Shown here: positions 40,095 through 48,298 of the stretch, in pieces
Layout of the letters: each line of letters starts with the position of its first letter
How positions within the stretch are numbered: the first letter of the stretch is position 1
Source: an uncultured Mucilaginibacter sp.
GTDB taxonomy: Bacteria; Bacteroidota; Bacteroidia; Sphingobacteriales; Sphingobacteriaceae
NCBI GenBank assembly: GCA_903864275.1
Contig: CAIPFE010000040.1
Coordinates: 1-64,000, forward strand
Direction of reading: 5' to 3'
DNA length: 64,000 nucleotides
Notes under the pieces: model-generated
What the model was told of the DNA's origin: nothing
Seen by the model: the letters and a program-made list of their open reading frames with translations, nothing else
The model's database searches: none
Translations under genes and position numbers: made by a program

Positions 40095-41015
40095 TTAACT
40101 CGCTTTTCCGGAAGTTTTTCGCCTGCGGACATGTTTGTGGGTAACCGGATAAAGTAAGATCGTTGATAAGATAATGACTGCCCCAACCCAAAAACCTATG
40201 GTCATTTTATTCATGTCCCTAAAGAAAACAAAAGCCAGTAATATGCCATATACGGGCTCGAGGTTGGTGATCAAGGCTACCCTGAATGCCGAGAGCTCGC
40301 GCATTACGGATACCCCTGCAACGTACGCAAGGGAGGTACACACCGTACCTAAAATGAGTAAATAACTAATGTCAGCATTTGAAAGTAACATGGAGCTGTT
40401 AAAGCCATTAGTGAGCAACAAGTAAATTGTTATCCATAAAAAAGCCCCCGCGAGCTCATAAAAGGCAATCACGGGGGCTGCATTTTTTTTCACCAGCTTT
40501 GAGTTGATAATAGCAAAGAGACTGGCACAAACAGCACTTATTAACCCTGCAATGATACCCTTAGTGTATTGTGTTTCAAATTTGAATATCAAGACAATGC
40601 CGGTTATAATTAATGTTCCTGCCAATATTTCGAGTTTCGAGATGCGGGTTTTATTGATCAGCGGCTCAAATATTGCGGTGAATAAGGTGATGGAAGAAAG
40701 GCAAACAAGCGAGACTGCAACAGTTGATAGCTTAATGGATGCGAAGAAAAATATCCAATGCCCGCCCACCAATGCGCCGTTAAATATCAGCTTCATGAGA
40801 GTTCTGCGGTCGATCTTAAAGGCAGTTTTACTAAATTTAAAATAAAGGAATAAAGATACAGCAGCGATAAGCACCCTATACCATACCAGGCTCACTGCAG
40901 ATATAGTTATTAAGGCGCCCAGGATGCCCGTAAAACCCCATATAAAAACGGTAAAATGAAGTATAATAAGATTTTTATTTATTCCACTGGCTAGGGGAGT
41001 ATTGACCTGGTCCAT
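40095..41015 (-). CDS. DMT-superfamily transporter (EamA domains)
   Basis: A 306-residue inner-membrane protein with about ten helices arranged as two EamA repeats, as in drug/metabolite exporters and amino-acid effluxers. FTVFIWGFTGILGALI opens repeat one and IAGLISAVCASLFAIINSKLVKK opens repeat two; LEPVYGILLAFVFF is the typical end of the second repeat. The tail is basic (HKHVRRRKTSGK). It is last in tgt-lptG-eamA: its ATG overlaps the preceding stop (TAATG). The substrate is unknown. Confidence 0.9.
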   Translation of the reverse strand: MDQVNTPLASGINKNLIILHFTVFIWGFTGILGALITISAVSLVWYRVLIAAVSLFLYFKFSKTAFKIDRRTLMKLIFNGALVGGHWIFFFASIKLSTVAVSLVCLSSITLFTAIFEPLINKTRISKLEILAGTLIITGIVLIFKFETQYTKGIIAGLISAVCASLFAIINSKLVKKNAAPVIAFYELAGAFLWITIYLLLTNGFNSSMLLSNADISYLLILGTVCTSLAYVAGVSVMRELSAFRVALITNLEPVYGILLAFVFFRDMNKMTIGFWVGAVIILSTILLYPVTHKHVRRRKTSGKAS

Positions 41016-42121
41016 TATTTTGGGGCTTTTGACAGTAAATATAAGCCAACAATAGCAAATAAACCATTAGATAAACATACGGCTATCATAGGAGGAAGGT
41101 CCCCTTTTACTGCAAATACCAATGCAAATTTGTCGACAATAATATAGGCGAAGCAAAGAAAAATACCTATCCCAAGAGGCAGTCCGATCCCCCCTCTTAC
41201 CCTCCGCGATGATATGGATACGCCGATCAGCGTGAGCACGTATGATGATAGCGGATAAACAAAACGCTTGTATTTTTCGTACTTCATTTCTTTTAAAGCC
41301 CCTGTCCCCCGTATTTCTTCTTTAGTAATAGCCTTGCTCAGGTCGCTGGTTGACATGGCTGAATACTGGTTGTCATAAACAATAAAATCAGTAGGGCGCA
41401 TATCTAAAACCGTGTCTAATTGCCTGCCGGCGCCATCTATCCATTTTTCTTTCAGGCCATTCACATATTTGATAGTATAGCCTTTAATTGACCAAATTCT
41501 TTTAAGTGAATCATAAGAAATGGTATTAGCCAGCAATTTCTCCCGTAACTGGTCACCATCAAATTTTTCAAGCACAAATTGATATCCCGTATGTATGGTG
41601 TTATCATACGATTGTACAAATACATAGGTATGTTTATCCAGTTGTATGTGTACTTCGCTTTTGGTAGGATCATCGGCGTTAAATGAATGCGAGTTTTCGT
41701 AGGTTATTTTTAGCCGGTTTGTAAAGGGGATAAGGTAGATATTTGCGAAAAATGATACTACAAATATCAGCGTGGCACAAACAAAATAAGGTCGCAAAAA
41801 ACGGTTAAAACTTACTTTTCCGCTTAAAATCGGCACTATTTCCGTCTGATTGGCCATCTTAGCGGTAAAATAGATGACAGCCAGGAAATTGATAAGCGGC
41901 GATAATAAATTGATGTAAAATGGTATAAAACCAGCATAATATTTAAAGGCGATCTCTTCAATGGTAGAGTGGCTCTTTAAAAAGTTATCGAGGTGTTCAG
42001 AAATATCGAACACCACCGTTACCACCACAAATATCCCGAGCGTAAACACAAAAGTGCCCAGGTATTTTTTTATGAGGTACCGGTCAATAACTTTAAAATA
42101 GCTGTAAAAAAGGGCCTTCAT
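41015..42121 (-). CDS. LptF/LptG-family LPS export permease
   Basis: A 368-residue inner-membrane permease of the LPS transport ABC complex, moving LPS to the periplasmic bridge. Helices lie at about 18-40, 55-80 and 100-120, then a periplasmic beta-jellyroll domain (about 130-265), then three more helices (GIGIFLCFAYIIVDKFALVF). The opening IDRYLIKKYLGTFVFTLGIF is typical. LptF and LptG are hard to tell apart from one sequence; no second copy is in the window. The start codon follows the tgt stop directly (TAA then ATG), and the stop overlaps the EamA start. Confidence 0.92.
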   Translation of the reverse strand: MKALFYSYFKVIDRYLIKKYLGTFVFTLGIFVVVTVVFDISEHLDNFLKSHSTIEEIAFKYYAGFIPFYINLLSPLINFLAVIYFTAKMANQTEIVPILSGKVSFNRFLRPYFVCATLIFVVSFFANIYLIPFTNRLKITYENSHSFNADDPTKSEVHIQLDKHTYVFVQSYDNTIHTGYQFVLEKFDGDQLREKLLANTISYDSLKRIWSIKGYTIKYVNGLKEKWIDGAGRQLDTVLDMRPTDFIVYDNQYSAMSTSDLSKAITKEEIRGTGALKEMKYEKYKRFVYPLSSYVLTLIGVSISSRRVRGGIGLPLGIGIFLCFAYIIVDKFALVFAVKGDLPPMIAVCLSNGLFAIVGLYLLSKAPK

Positions 42122-43252
42122 TTATAATCTTTGTCCTAAACGGTTCACCATTGTATTTTTCCAGTTATAAAATTCGCCAGCGATAATTTTTTTGCGGGCT
42201 TCAGTCACCAGCCACAAATAAAAATGCAGGTTATGCAATGTAGCTATCTGCGCGCCTAACATCTCGCCCGAATGAATTAAATGGCGCAAGTAGGCTTTTG
42301 AATATGCGGTATCAGCAAACAGGCTGCTATCGCTTTCTATAGCCGAAAAATCATTTTTCCATTTTTCATTCTTGATATTTATAATACCCTCTTTTGTAAA
42401 AAGCATTCCGTTGCGCGCGTTTCGAGTAGGCATTACACAATCAAACATATCAATTCCTAAAGCAATATTCTCCAATATATTAACCGGTGTACCCACACCC
42501 ATCAAGTAACGCGGTTTTTGCTCCGGTAATATATTGCAAACAATTTCTGTCATCGCGTACATTTCTTCGGCAGGTTCGCCTACGGAAAGGCCGCCGATAG
42601 CATTACCCTCACGCTCATACGATGCAATCACCTCCGCCGACCGTACGCGCAGGTCTTTATACACCGAACCCTGTACAATAGGGAACAAAGTTTGGCTGTA
42701 GCCATACTTTGGCGCTGTACTGTCGAAGCGTTCGCAGCAGCGTTTAAGCCAGCGATGCGTCATTTCAATTGATTTTTTTGCGTACAGGTATTCGCAGGGG
42801 TAGGGTGTACATTCGTCAAAGGCCATGATGATGTCTGCACCGATGATGCGCTGTATATCCATCACATTTTCGGGCGTAAACAAGTGTTTTGAGCCGTCGA
42901 TATGCGACCGGAATGTAACGCCTTCTTCTTTAATTTTCCTCACATCAGTCAGCGAATAAACCTGGTAACCGCCGCTATCCGTTAAAATCGGCCCGTCCCA
43001 GCCCATAAAATGGTGCAGGCCCCCCGCGCCTTCCAGGGTATCTAAACCAGGCCTTAAATATAAATGATAGGTGTTGCCCAGTATGATGTGCGCATCAATA
43101 TCATTTTTAAGCTCGCGCTGGTGTACAGCCTTCACGGTGCCCGCAGTGCCTACCGGCATAAATATGGGTGTTTGTATTATACCGTGGTCGGTTGTAATTT
43201 CACCCGCCCGGGCTTTTGAAAGTGGATCTCGCGCTATTAAGTTGAATTTCAT
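42122..43252 (-). CDS. tgt: tRNA-guanine transglycosylase, lacking the zinc cysteines
   Basis: A 376-residue enzyme that exchanges guanine 34 for a queuine precursor in tRNAs with GUN anticodons. FDECTPYPCEY, ILTDSGGYQVYSL and GGLSVGEP cover substrate binding; the catalytic region GIDMFDCVMPTRNARNG is intact. In E. coli a zinc site is made by CxCxxC plus a His in THNL-like context. Here the corresponding stretch reads ESDSSLFADTAYSKAYLRH with no Cys, while the LHNL histidine remains. It leads a coupled operon with lptG and a DMT transporter. A -7 box (43264-43271) lies 12 bases before the start. Confidence 0.95.
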   Translation of the reverse strand: MKFNLIARDPLSKARAGEITTDHGIIQTPIFMPVGTAGTVKAVHQRELKNDIDAHIILGNTYHLYLRPGLDTLEGAGGLHHFMGWDGPILTDSGGYQVYSLTDVRKIKEEGVTFRSHIDGSKHLFTPENVMDIQRIIGADIIMAFDECTPYPCEYLYAKKSIEMTHRWLKRCCERFDSTAPKYGYSQTLFPIVQGSVYKDLRVRSAEVIASYEREGNAIGGLSVGEPAEEMYAMTEIVCNILPEQKPRYLMGVGTPVNILENIALGIDMFDCVMPTRNARNGMLFTKEGIINIKNEKWKNDFSAIESDSSLFADTAYSKAYLRHLIHSGEMLGAQIATLHNLHFYLWLVTEARKKIIAGEFYNWKNTMVNRLGQRL

Positions 43253-43263
43253 CAGAAAGGTTG

Positions 43264-43271
43264 CAAATTTA
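43264..43271 (-). promoter_or_regulatory. Possible -7 box of the tgt-lptG-eamA operon
   Basis: The minus-strand sequence is TAAATTTG plus C, matching TAnnTTTG. It would give a very short leader of about five bases. No -33 box is seen. Confidence 0.35.
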
Positions 43272-43463
43272 GTGATTTTATTTCACCCTTCACGCTACGC
43301 CCTTGTTGGAGTTGTCGGCAACAAGGTCCGAAAAACACTTAAATATTTACTACTTATTCCAATAGAACTTACTCCAACCCTCATCACTTATCATAACCTT
43401 TTCAATACTTACAACATATCTCAACAAAAATTAACAACTTTGCACCTTCATCAATACCAGAAT

Positions 43464-44582
43464 TTGGAAACGTACATACAAGAGGCGCTATTTATTTTAT
43501 TTCAGTTCTGTTTCATAGTTCAGCTATATTTCCTTGTAAATAACCAGAGCAGGCTGACCGGTTATAAGCCTTTGGAAGAGTTACTTCCAGTAAATGTGCC
43601 GGTATCGGTAATCATCAGCGCACGTAATGAAGCTCAAAATTTGAGCGAAAATCTGCCATCGATATTAGAACAAAACTACCCGGATTTTGAAGTGGTTGTT
43701 GTAAATGATTGCTCGTTCGATTCATCCGATATGGTTTTGCTTGAGTTAAGTGACATTTACCCGCGTTTAAAGATCGTAACAATAACAGAGCATGCCCGTT
43801 TTAAAACCGGTAAAAAATTCGCTTTAACGCTTGGGATAAAAGCGGCAAAAAACGAGCACCTTTTGTTTACCGATGCCGATTGCCGGCCCGCGTCTGCCGA
43901 TTGGATCACCCGGATGGCCGCTAACTTTACCGGCCCTGCTGAGATTGTCCTGGGTTATTCGCCTTATAAACGGTCAAAAAATTTCCTGAACCGGTTCATT
44001 CGTTTCGAAACTATAAAAACAGCCATAAATTATTTGTCGGCCGCCATAAACGGTGATGCCTATATGGGCATTGGCCGCAACTTAGCCTATACCAAGACTT
44101 TGTTTTTTAGCGCCAAGGGTTTTGCCGCGCATATGCATGTTTTATCGGGCGATGATGACCTGTTTGTAAATCAAAACGCCACGTCGGACAATACAGCGAT
44201 AGAAATACATCACGATGCATTTACTTATACAGACGCGAAAACTTCATTAACGGATTGGTACCGGCAAAAAAAACGGCACTTTGGCGTCGGGAAGATATAC
44301 AAAAGCAGGCACCGGCGAATGCTTAGTTTGGATGCATTAAGCGGTTTTCTGTTCTACATTTTATTAACATTGTGCCTATTTTTCAACTTTGAAACATTGT
44401 TAGCGCTTGGTTTGTTTATGTTTAGGGTGATTTTCCAGGTAATTATATATCGTAAACTATTTAAGCGTTTAGATGGGAAATATTTGTTATGGTATTTGCC
44501 AATATTGGATATGATTTATTACATTTATTTAAACATTTTTGGACTCACCGGCTCCTTTATAAAAACTACTAAATGGAAATAA
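43464..44582 (+). CDS. Membrane glycosyltransferase, GT2 family
   Basis: A 372-residue processive-type GT2 with an N-terminal helix (about 5-25), a GT-A domain, and two or three C-terminal helices. Motifs: VSVIISARNEAQNL, VVVVNDCSFDSS, the metal site DADCRP, GDDDLFVNQ and the Q/RxxRW-like box YRQKKRHFG. It may build a surface polysaccharide or glycolipid; donor and acceptor are unknown. No ATG fits: TTG 43464 (then ETYIQEALFILFQF) precedes the first helix and falls outside the divergent tgt promoter; the open frame further upstream is antisense to tgt. Its end overlaps the sigma-factor start by ten bases. Confidence 0.85.
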   Translation: METYIQEALFILFQFCFIVQLYFLVNNQSRLTGYKPLEELLPVNVPVSVIISARNEAQNLSENLPSILEQNYPDFEVVVVNDCSFDSSDMVLLELSDIYPRLKIVTITEHARFKTGKKFALTLGIKAAKNEHLLFTDADCRPASADWITRMAANFTGPAEIVLGYSPYKRSKNFLNRFIRFETIKTAINYLSAAINGDAYMGIGRNLAYTKTLFFSAKGFAAHMHVLSGDDDLFVNQNATSDNTAIEIHHDAFTYTDAKTSLTDWYRQKKRHFGVGKIYKSRHRRMLSLDALSGFLFYILLTLCLFFNFETLLALGLFMFRVIFQVIIYRKLFKRLDGKYLLWYLPILDMIYYIYLNIFGLTGSFIKTTKWK

Positions 44583-45178
44583 ATTCGAATTTTACCGAAA
44601 ACGCCAAAAACGATTTCCACCTTGTTGTTAAAGCCCGCCAGGGTGACCAAAAATCGTACGCCGACCTGATGCACAGGTATAAGGACTCCATTTATTTTAT
44701 GGTGTTGAAAATGGTCAATAACAAAGAGGATGCGATGGACCTTACCGTTGAAACCTTTGCCAAAGCCTTTGAAAAACTGGACAAGTACCAGCCCGATTAC
44801 GCTTTCAGCACCTGGCTGTTCCGCGTTGCCACCAATAATTGTATCGACTTTATCAGGAAAAAAAAATTGAATACAATGTCCATCCACGGGATGATGGATG
44901 ATGATGGCGAAGAAAAACAATTGCAAATAAAGGCAGATGTACTTAACCCCGAAGAAGTTTCTATAAAAAAGCAGCAAACCCAGGAATTAAAATTACTGAT
45001 AGAAAGTTTGCCCCCGCGGTACCGCAACCTGATCACGCTGCGTTATTTCGATGAATTGTCGTACGAGGAGATAGCCCAGCAGCTTGATTTGCCTTTAGGG
45101 ACGGTTAAAGCGCAATTATTCAGGGCGAGGTACCTGCTTGGCAATATCATCAACCGTTTTAACAGGGATGACATCTGA
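44573..45178 (+). CDS. ECF-type sigma-70 family sigma factor
   Basis: A 201-residue sigma factor with region 2 (EDAMDLTVETFAKAFEKLDK and FSTWLFRVATNNCIDFIRKK) and region 4 (LPPRYRNLITLRYFDELSYE followed by EIAQQLDLPLGTVKAQLFRAR). It has no anti-sigma gene next to it; instead it overlaps a glycosyltransferase (10 bases) and rsmG (11 bases), so all three are translated from one message. Sigma factors of this placement are widespread in Bacteroidota and may be broadly expressed. Its regulon is unknown. Confidence 0.92.
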   Translation: MEINSNFTENAKNDFHLVVKARQGDQKSYADLMHRYKDSIYFMVLKMVNNKEDAMDLTVETFAKAFEKLDKYQPDYAFSTWLFRVATNNCIDFIRKKKLNTMSIHGMMDDDGEEKQLQIKADVLNPEEVSIKKQQTQELKLLIESLPPRYRNLITLRYFDELSYEEIAQQLDLPLGTVKAQLFRARYLLGNIINRFNRDDI

Positions 45179-45794
45179 TATTTTAATAAAATATTTCCCG
45201 TCGCTTACCGCTCAGCAGCTTCAGCAATTTAACCGCTTACCCGAATTATACAGCTACTGGAATAACCAGATCAACGTTATATCCCGCAAGGATATTGATA
45301 TGCTGTTTGAAAGGCATGTACTCCACTCCTTAGGCATTGCAAAAGTTATTTCCTTTTTACCCGGCGAAAAAGTTTTGGACGTAGGTACAGGCGGCGGTTT
45401 CCCCGGCATTCCGCTGGCTATTTTATTCCCGAAGACGCAGTTTCATCTCGTTGATTCAATCGGCAAAAAAATAAAAGTAGTGCAGGAGGTGGCGAAGGCT
45501 TTGGGCTTAAAAAATGTTGAGGCCTCGCATCAGCGTGCTGAAGATATCAATGAAAAATTTGATTTTGTAATATCAAGAGCGGTAACCAGGTTGAAAGAAT
45601 TTTATCCATGGGTAAAAAATAAATTTGACAAAACATCGAAAAATACTTTTCCAAACGGGATATTCTACCTGAAAGGCGGCGATCTTGCCGAAGAAATAGC
45701 TGAATCGGGGTTAAAGGTGCGGCAGTTTTATCTCAAAGATTATTTTGAAGAGGAGTTTTTTGAGACAAAACAGATGGTATATATCGCTTGTTGA
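45168..45794 (+). CDS. rsmG: 16S rRNA (guanine-527-N7)-methyltransferase
   Basis: A 208-residue SAM-dependent methylase that modifies G527 of 16S rRNA; its loss gives low-level streptomycin resistance in other bacteria. The opening YWNNQINVISRKDIDMLFERHVLHSL, the SAM motif LDVGTGGGFPGIPLAI, VDSIGKKIKVVQEVAKAL and FDFVISRAV are diagnostic. ATG 45168 lies within the last codons of the sigma-factor gene, showing translational coupling; a longer frame from 45138 is less likely. The 3' end is close to a convergent gene for a Pro-rich protein. Confidence 0.96.
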   Translation: MTSDILIKYFPSLTAQQLQQFNRLPELYSYWNNQINVISRKDIDMLFERHVLHSLGIAKVISFLPGEKVLDVGTGGGFPGIPLAILFPKTQFHLVDSIGKKIKVVQEVAKALGLKNVEASHQRAEDINEKFDFVISRAVTRLKEFYPWVKNKFDKTSKNTFPNGIFYLKGGDLAEEIAESGLKVRQFYLKDYFEEEFFETKQMVYIAC

Positions 45795-45836
45795 TTCCAC
45801 CAATTTTTGTACGGTCACACTGATTTTTGATTTTGA

Positions 45837-46169
45837 TTATACCGATTTTCTCGGGGGCGCCGATGTTTTACTGGTATCCTTTTTCTTTTTCTTAAACAAA
45901 TTTAGCGGATTGGGCGGCGGCGGGGGGCCACCCGGAGGCCCGGCAGGGGCGGGGACTACTTTGGCTGTGTCCTTTTTTTTAATTGAATCCTTACCTTTTT
46001 TATTTTTCTTAAACGGGTTAATCTTATTAAACAACTCGCCAGGCGGCGGCGGGGGCGGCGGAGGTGCCTGGGCAAAGGCTTTTGCCCCTAAAATTGTTAA
46101 ACCAAAACTTAATAAAAGTATGCAGTAATACTTTTTGCTACCGACGGGTTTTTCATTGTTTAACAGCAT
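45837..46169 (-). CDS. Exported Pro- and Lys-rich small protein
   Basis: A 110-residue protein with a signal peptide (YYCILLLSFGLTILGAKAFAQ) and a mature part of two near-duplicate halves: a run of nine Pro or Ala-Pro, then NPFKKNKKGKDSIKKKDTAK, and again GPPGGPPPPPNPLNLFKKKKKDTSK. The duplicated Pro block plus basic block suggests an envelope or cell-surface linker. The opposite strand has an equally long frame over the same bases, but only this one has a signal peptide and repeat logic. No family is recognised. Confidence 0.65.
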   Translation of the reverse strand: MLLNNEKPVGSKKYYCILLLSFGLTILGAKAFAQAPPPPPPPPGELFNKINPFKKNKKGKDSIKKKDTAKVVPAPAGPPGGPPPPPNPLNLFKKKKKDTSKTSAPPRKSV

Positions 46170-46417
46170 ATCAATAGTTTTAATGTTATTGTGAATTGCA
46201 GCGGAAAATCAAAACAGGTTAAGTTCATTAAACTATAATCTAAGGTATTAAAAAGGAAATTATTATACAAAAAATTGCAGCGGCAGAATTTACAGGAACT
46301 CCGTCGATTTACCGGGATTAGTATAAATAATTTTTTAACCCACAATTTGGCCCCCATCCTTTATATTATTTCGTCTGCACATTTGCATATCCGCACATTT
46401 GCACATTAATTTGTGCT

Positions 46418-47518
46418 ATGTCACAACTTCACCAGGTAGCTTTAACTTTTGTAAAAAACATCGGCCCGACGCTGGCCAAATCCCTGGTTAGCTACTTTGG
46501 CAGCGCCGAAGGAGTTTTTAACGCACCGAGGTCCAAGTGGTTGAAAGTGCCCGGGATTGGCGGGAAGACTGTTGAACAAATGGATATGGGCGCGGCGCTA
46601 AGCAGGGCGGAGGAAGAATTGAAGTTTATCGAGAAGAATAATGTAGAGGTTGTTTTTTATACCGACGGCAGGTATCCAAAGCGGTTAAAAAACTGTAACG
46701 ATTCGCCTGTATTGCTATATGCTAAAGGAAATGCCAACCTGAATTCGCGGCATATTATAAGTGTCGTAGGCACGCGTAACGCTACAGAGTACGGAAAACA
46801 CCTTTGCAAGCAACTGATAGAGGAATTGCAGCCTTATAATGTTTTAATAGTAAGTGGCCTGGCATTAGGGATCGACGTTGCGGCCCACAAAGAATGCTTG
46901 AAATTGAACCTGCCCACGCTGGGTGTGCTCGGCCACGGGCTCGACAGGATATATCCCAGTCAAAACCGTTCAACCGCAGAAAAAATGGTGGAGAATGGTG
47001 GTTTAATAACTGAATACCCTTCAGGCACTATACCCGACCGGGAGAACTTTCCGCAGCGCAATCGGATCGTCGCCGGGATTGCCGACGCCACCATAGTGGT
47101 GGAGGCCAGCATAAAAGGGGGTGCTTTGATCACGGCGGAAATAGCAAACTCCTATAACCGTGATGTTTTTGCCTTTCCGGGCAGAATAGGTGACGATTAT
47201 TCGGAAGGCTGTAATTTTTTGATACGCAATAATAAAGCCGCTTTGCTTACCGGTGCAGCGGACCTGGCTTATATTTTAGGCTGGGAAAAAGCAGACAACA
47301 CAAAACCGGTTGTCGAGCAATTGCTGCTTCCAATTGATCTGTCAACGGATGAACTATTGATATTTGATATTTTAAGGCTGCACAAAACACCATTACCTAT
47401 TGATGACCTTACCATAAAAACCAACATGGCCACCAGTAAATTAGCTATGAATTTGCTGAATATGGAAATGCAGGGCTATATAAGATCATTACCCGGGAAA
47501 ACGTATTGTTTGTGTTAG
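46418..47518 (+). CDS. dprA: DNA-processing protein DprA
   Basis: A 366-residue protein that protects incoming single-stranded DNA and loads RecA in natural transformation. The N-terminal helix-hairpin-helix (FVKNIGPTLAKSLVSYFGSA, LKVPGIGGKTVEQMD) precedes the Rossmann core (SVVGTRNATEYGKHL, VSGLALGIDVAAHKE, GVLGHGLDRIYPSQN, FPQRNRIVAGI, EIANSYNRDVFAFPG) and a C-terminal winged helix (LRLHKTPLPIDDLTIKTNM). A second gene in the window, the 156-residue protein at 53.7 kb, may also be linked to competence. The TAG stop begins a TTAGAGATTAG repeat. Confidence 0.96.
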   Translation: MSQLHQVALTFVKNIGPTLAKSLVSYFGSAEGVFNAPRSKWLKVPGIGGKTVEQMDMGAALSRAEEELKFIEKNNVEVVFYTDGRYPKRLKNCNDSPVLLYAKGNANLNSRHIISVVGTRNATEYGKHLCKQLIEELQPYNVLIVSGLALGIDVAAHKECLKLNLPTLGVLGHGLDRIYPSQNRSTAEKMVENGGLITEYPSGTIPDRENFPQRNRIVAGIADATIVVEASIKGGALITAEIANSYNRDVFAFPGRIGDDYSEGCNFLIRNNKAALLTGAADLAYILGWEKADNTKPVVEQLLLPIDLSTDELLIFDILRLHKTPLPIDDLTIKTNMATSKLAMNLLNMEMQGYIRSLPGKTYCLC

Positions 47519-47580
47519 AGATTAGAGACCGGAGATTAGAGATTAGTTGAGTCCGGAAGTCGGAAAGTCCGGAAGAAAAA
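47516..47580. repeat. TTAGAGATTAGAG words followed by GTCCGGAAG words
   Basis: The dprA TAG stop is inside TTAGAGATTAGAGACC; the array continues as GGAGATTAGAGATTAG and then GTCCGGAAGTCGGAAAG. The same composite order, TTAG words then GTCCGGAAG words, recurs after the Hpt gene (56964-57004). Confidence 0.8.
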
Positions 47581-47619
47581 AATAGCAGTGGGGGTTTTAG
47601 ATTCGATGCCAACTTCAAC

Positions 47620-47650
47620 CAATCTCCAACCTTTGATCACTAACCTCTAT
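47620..47650. repeat. CAATCTCCAACC-type words at the sixA-like stop
   Basis: On the minus strand the TAG stop of the phosphatase gene starts TAGAGGTTAGTGATC, then GGTTGGAGATTGG: another copy of the TTAG-word family, convergent with the dprA copy across the 130-base spacer. Confidence 0.65.
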
Positions 47651-48123
47651 CCCTTTGGCCAACTGAAGTAAACCAATTTGCCGGTGCCGCCGCTTATCGA
47701 CGCCCAATCTTTGGCTTCGAAATCAATTTCTGCTATGGCGCTGGTGTGCACTTCCTTTACTTCACCGGTTAGGTAATAAAGTATCTGGCTTATGCCTGGA
47801 TTATGTCCTACCAGTGCGATAAAATTATATTGAGCAGGTAATTGATTGATAACGCGCAGTAAGGTTTGCTGGCTGGCTTCATAGATTGCCTTATTCAACT
47901 CGGGATCGGGCAGTAAAAGGTGGTCGGCAAATATTTCGGCGGTTGTTTTTGTACGTAATGCGGGGCTGCTTACTATAATTTGCGGGATCCGTGAGTCATC
48001 CTTTAACTTTCCGGCCATAAAAGCAGCGTCCTGTATGCCAATATACTTCAAAGGCCTTTCTATATCCTTAACGGAAGTTTCCTTTTCTGCTTTGGCATGC
48101 CGTATCAATAGCAACTTTTTCAT
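47647..48123 (-). CDS. Histidine phosphatase family protein (SixA-like)
   Basis: A 158-residue phosphohistidine phosphatase-like protein with the RHG-type start LLLIRHAKAEKE (catalytic His8), the second-arginine region SSPALRTKTTAEIF, and the C-terminal catalytic His in FIALVGHNPGISQIL. The size and motifs match SixA, which dephosphorylates Hpt domains or related phosphohistidines. An Hpt protein gene lies 9 kb away in the window, but a direct link is only speculation. The stop codon is in a TTAG-word repeat. Confidence 0.88.
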   Translation of the reverse strand: MKKLLLIRHAKAEKETSVKDIERPLKYIGIQDAAFMAGKLKDDSRIPQIIVSSPALRTKTTAEIFADHLLLPDPELNKAIYEASQQTLLRVINQLPAQYNFIALVGHNPGISQILYYLTGEVKEVHTSAIAEIDFEAKDWASISGGTGKLVYFSWPKG

Positions 48124-48298
48124 GATAGTGATCTGTTTTTAAAGGCATTGAAGCTACCAGGGCTATTCTATTGTTTTTTCAATATCAGCTCACGATGGTT
48201 TCATAAGCTAAATTAAAGAAAAGAGGCCCAATAAATCCCATTTTACCAAAAAATGTTATTAACATAGTTACCATTATCTAAACGCCTGCAGGTGCACA

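Noticed and set aside
43071-43463. N-terminal extension of the GT2 gene to 43071
   Set aside because: It runs antisense through the start of tgt and its promoter, and has no resemblance to glycosyltransferases.
45745-46128. Plus-strand Gly-rich frame opposite the Pro-rich secreted protein
   Set aside because: Poly-Gly is the reverse of poly-Pro codons; only the minus frame has a signal peptide and a duplicated domain layout.
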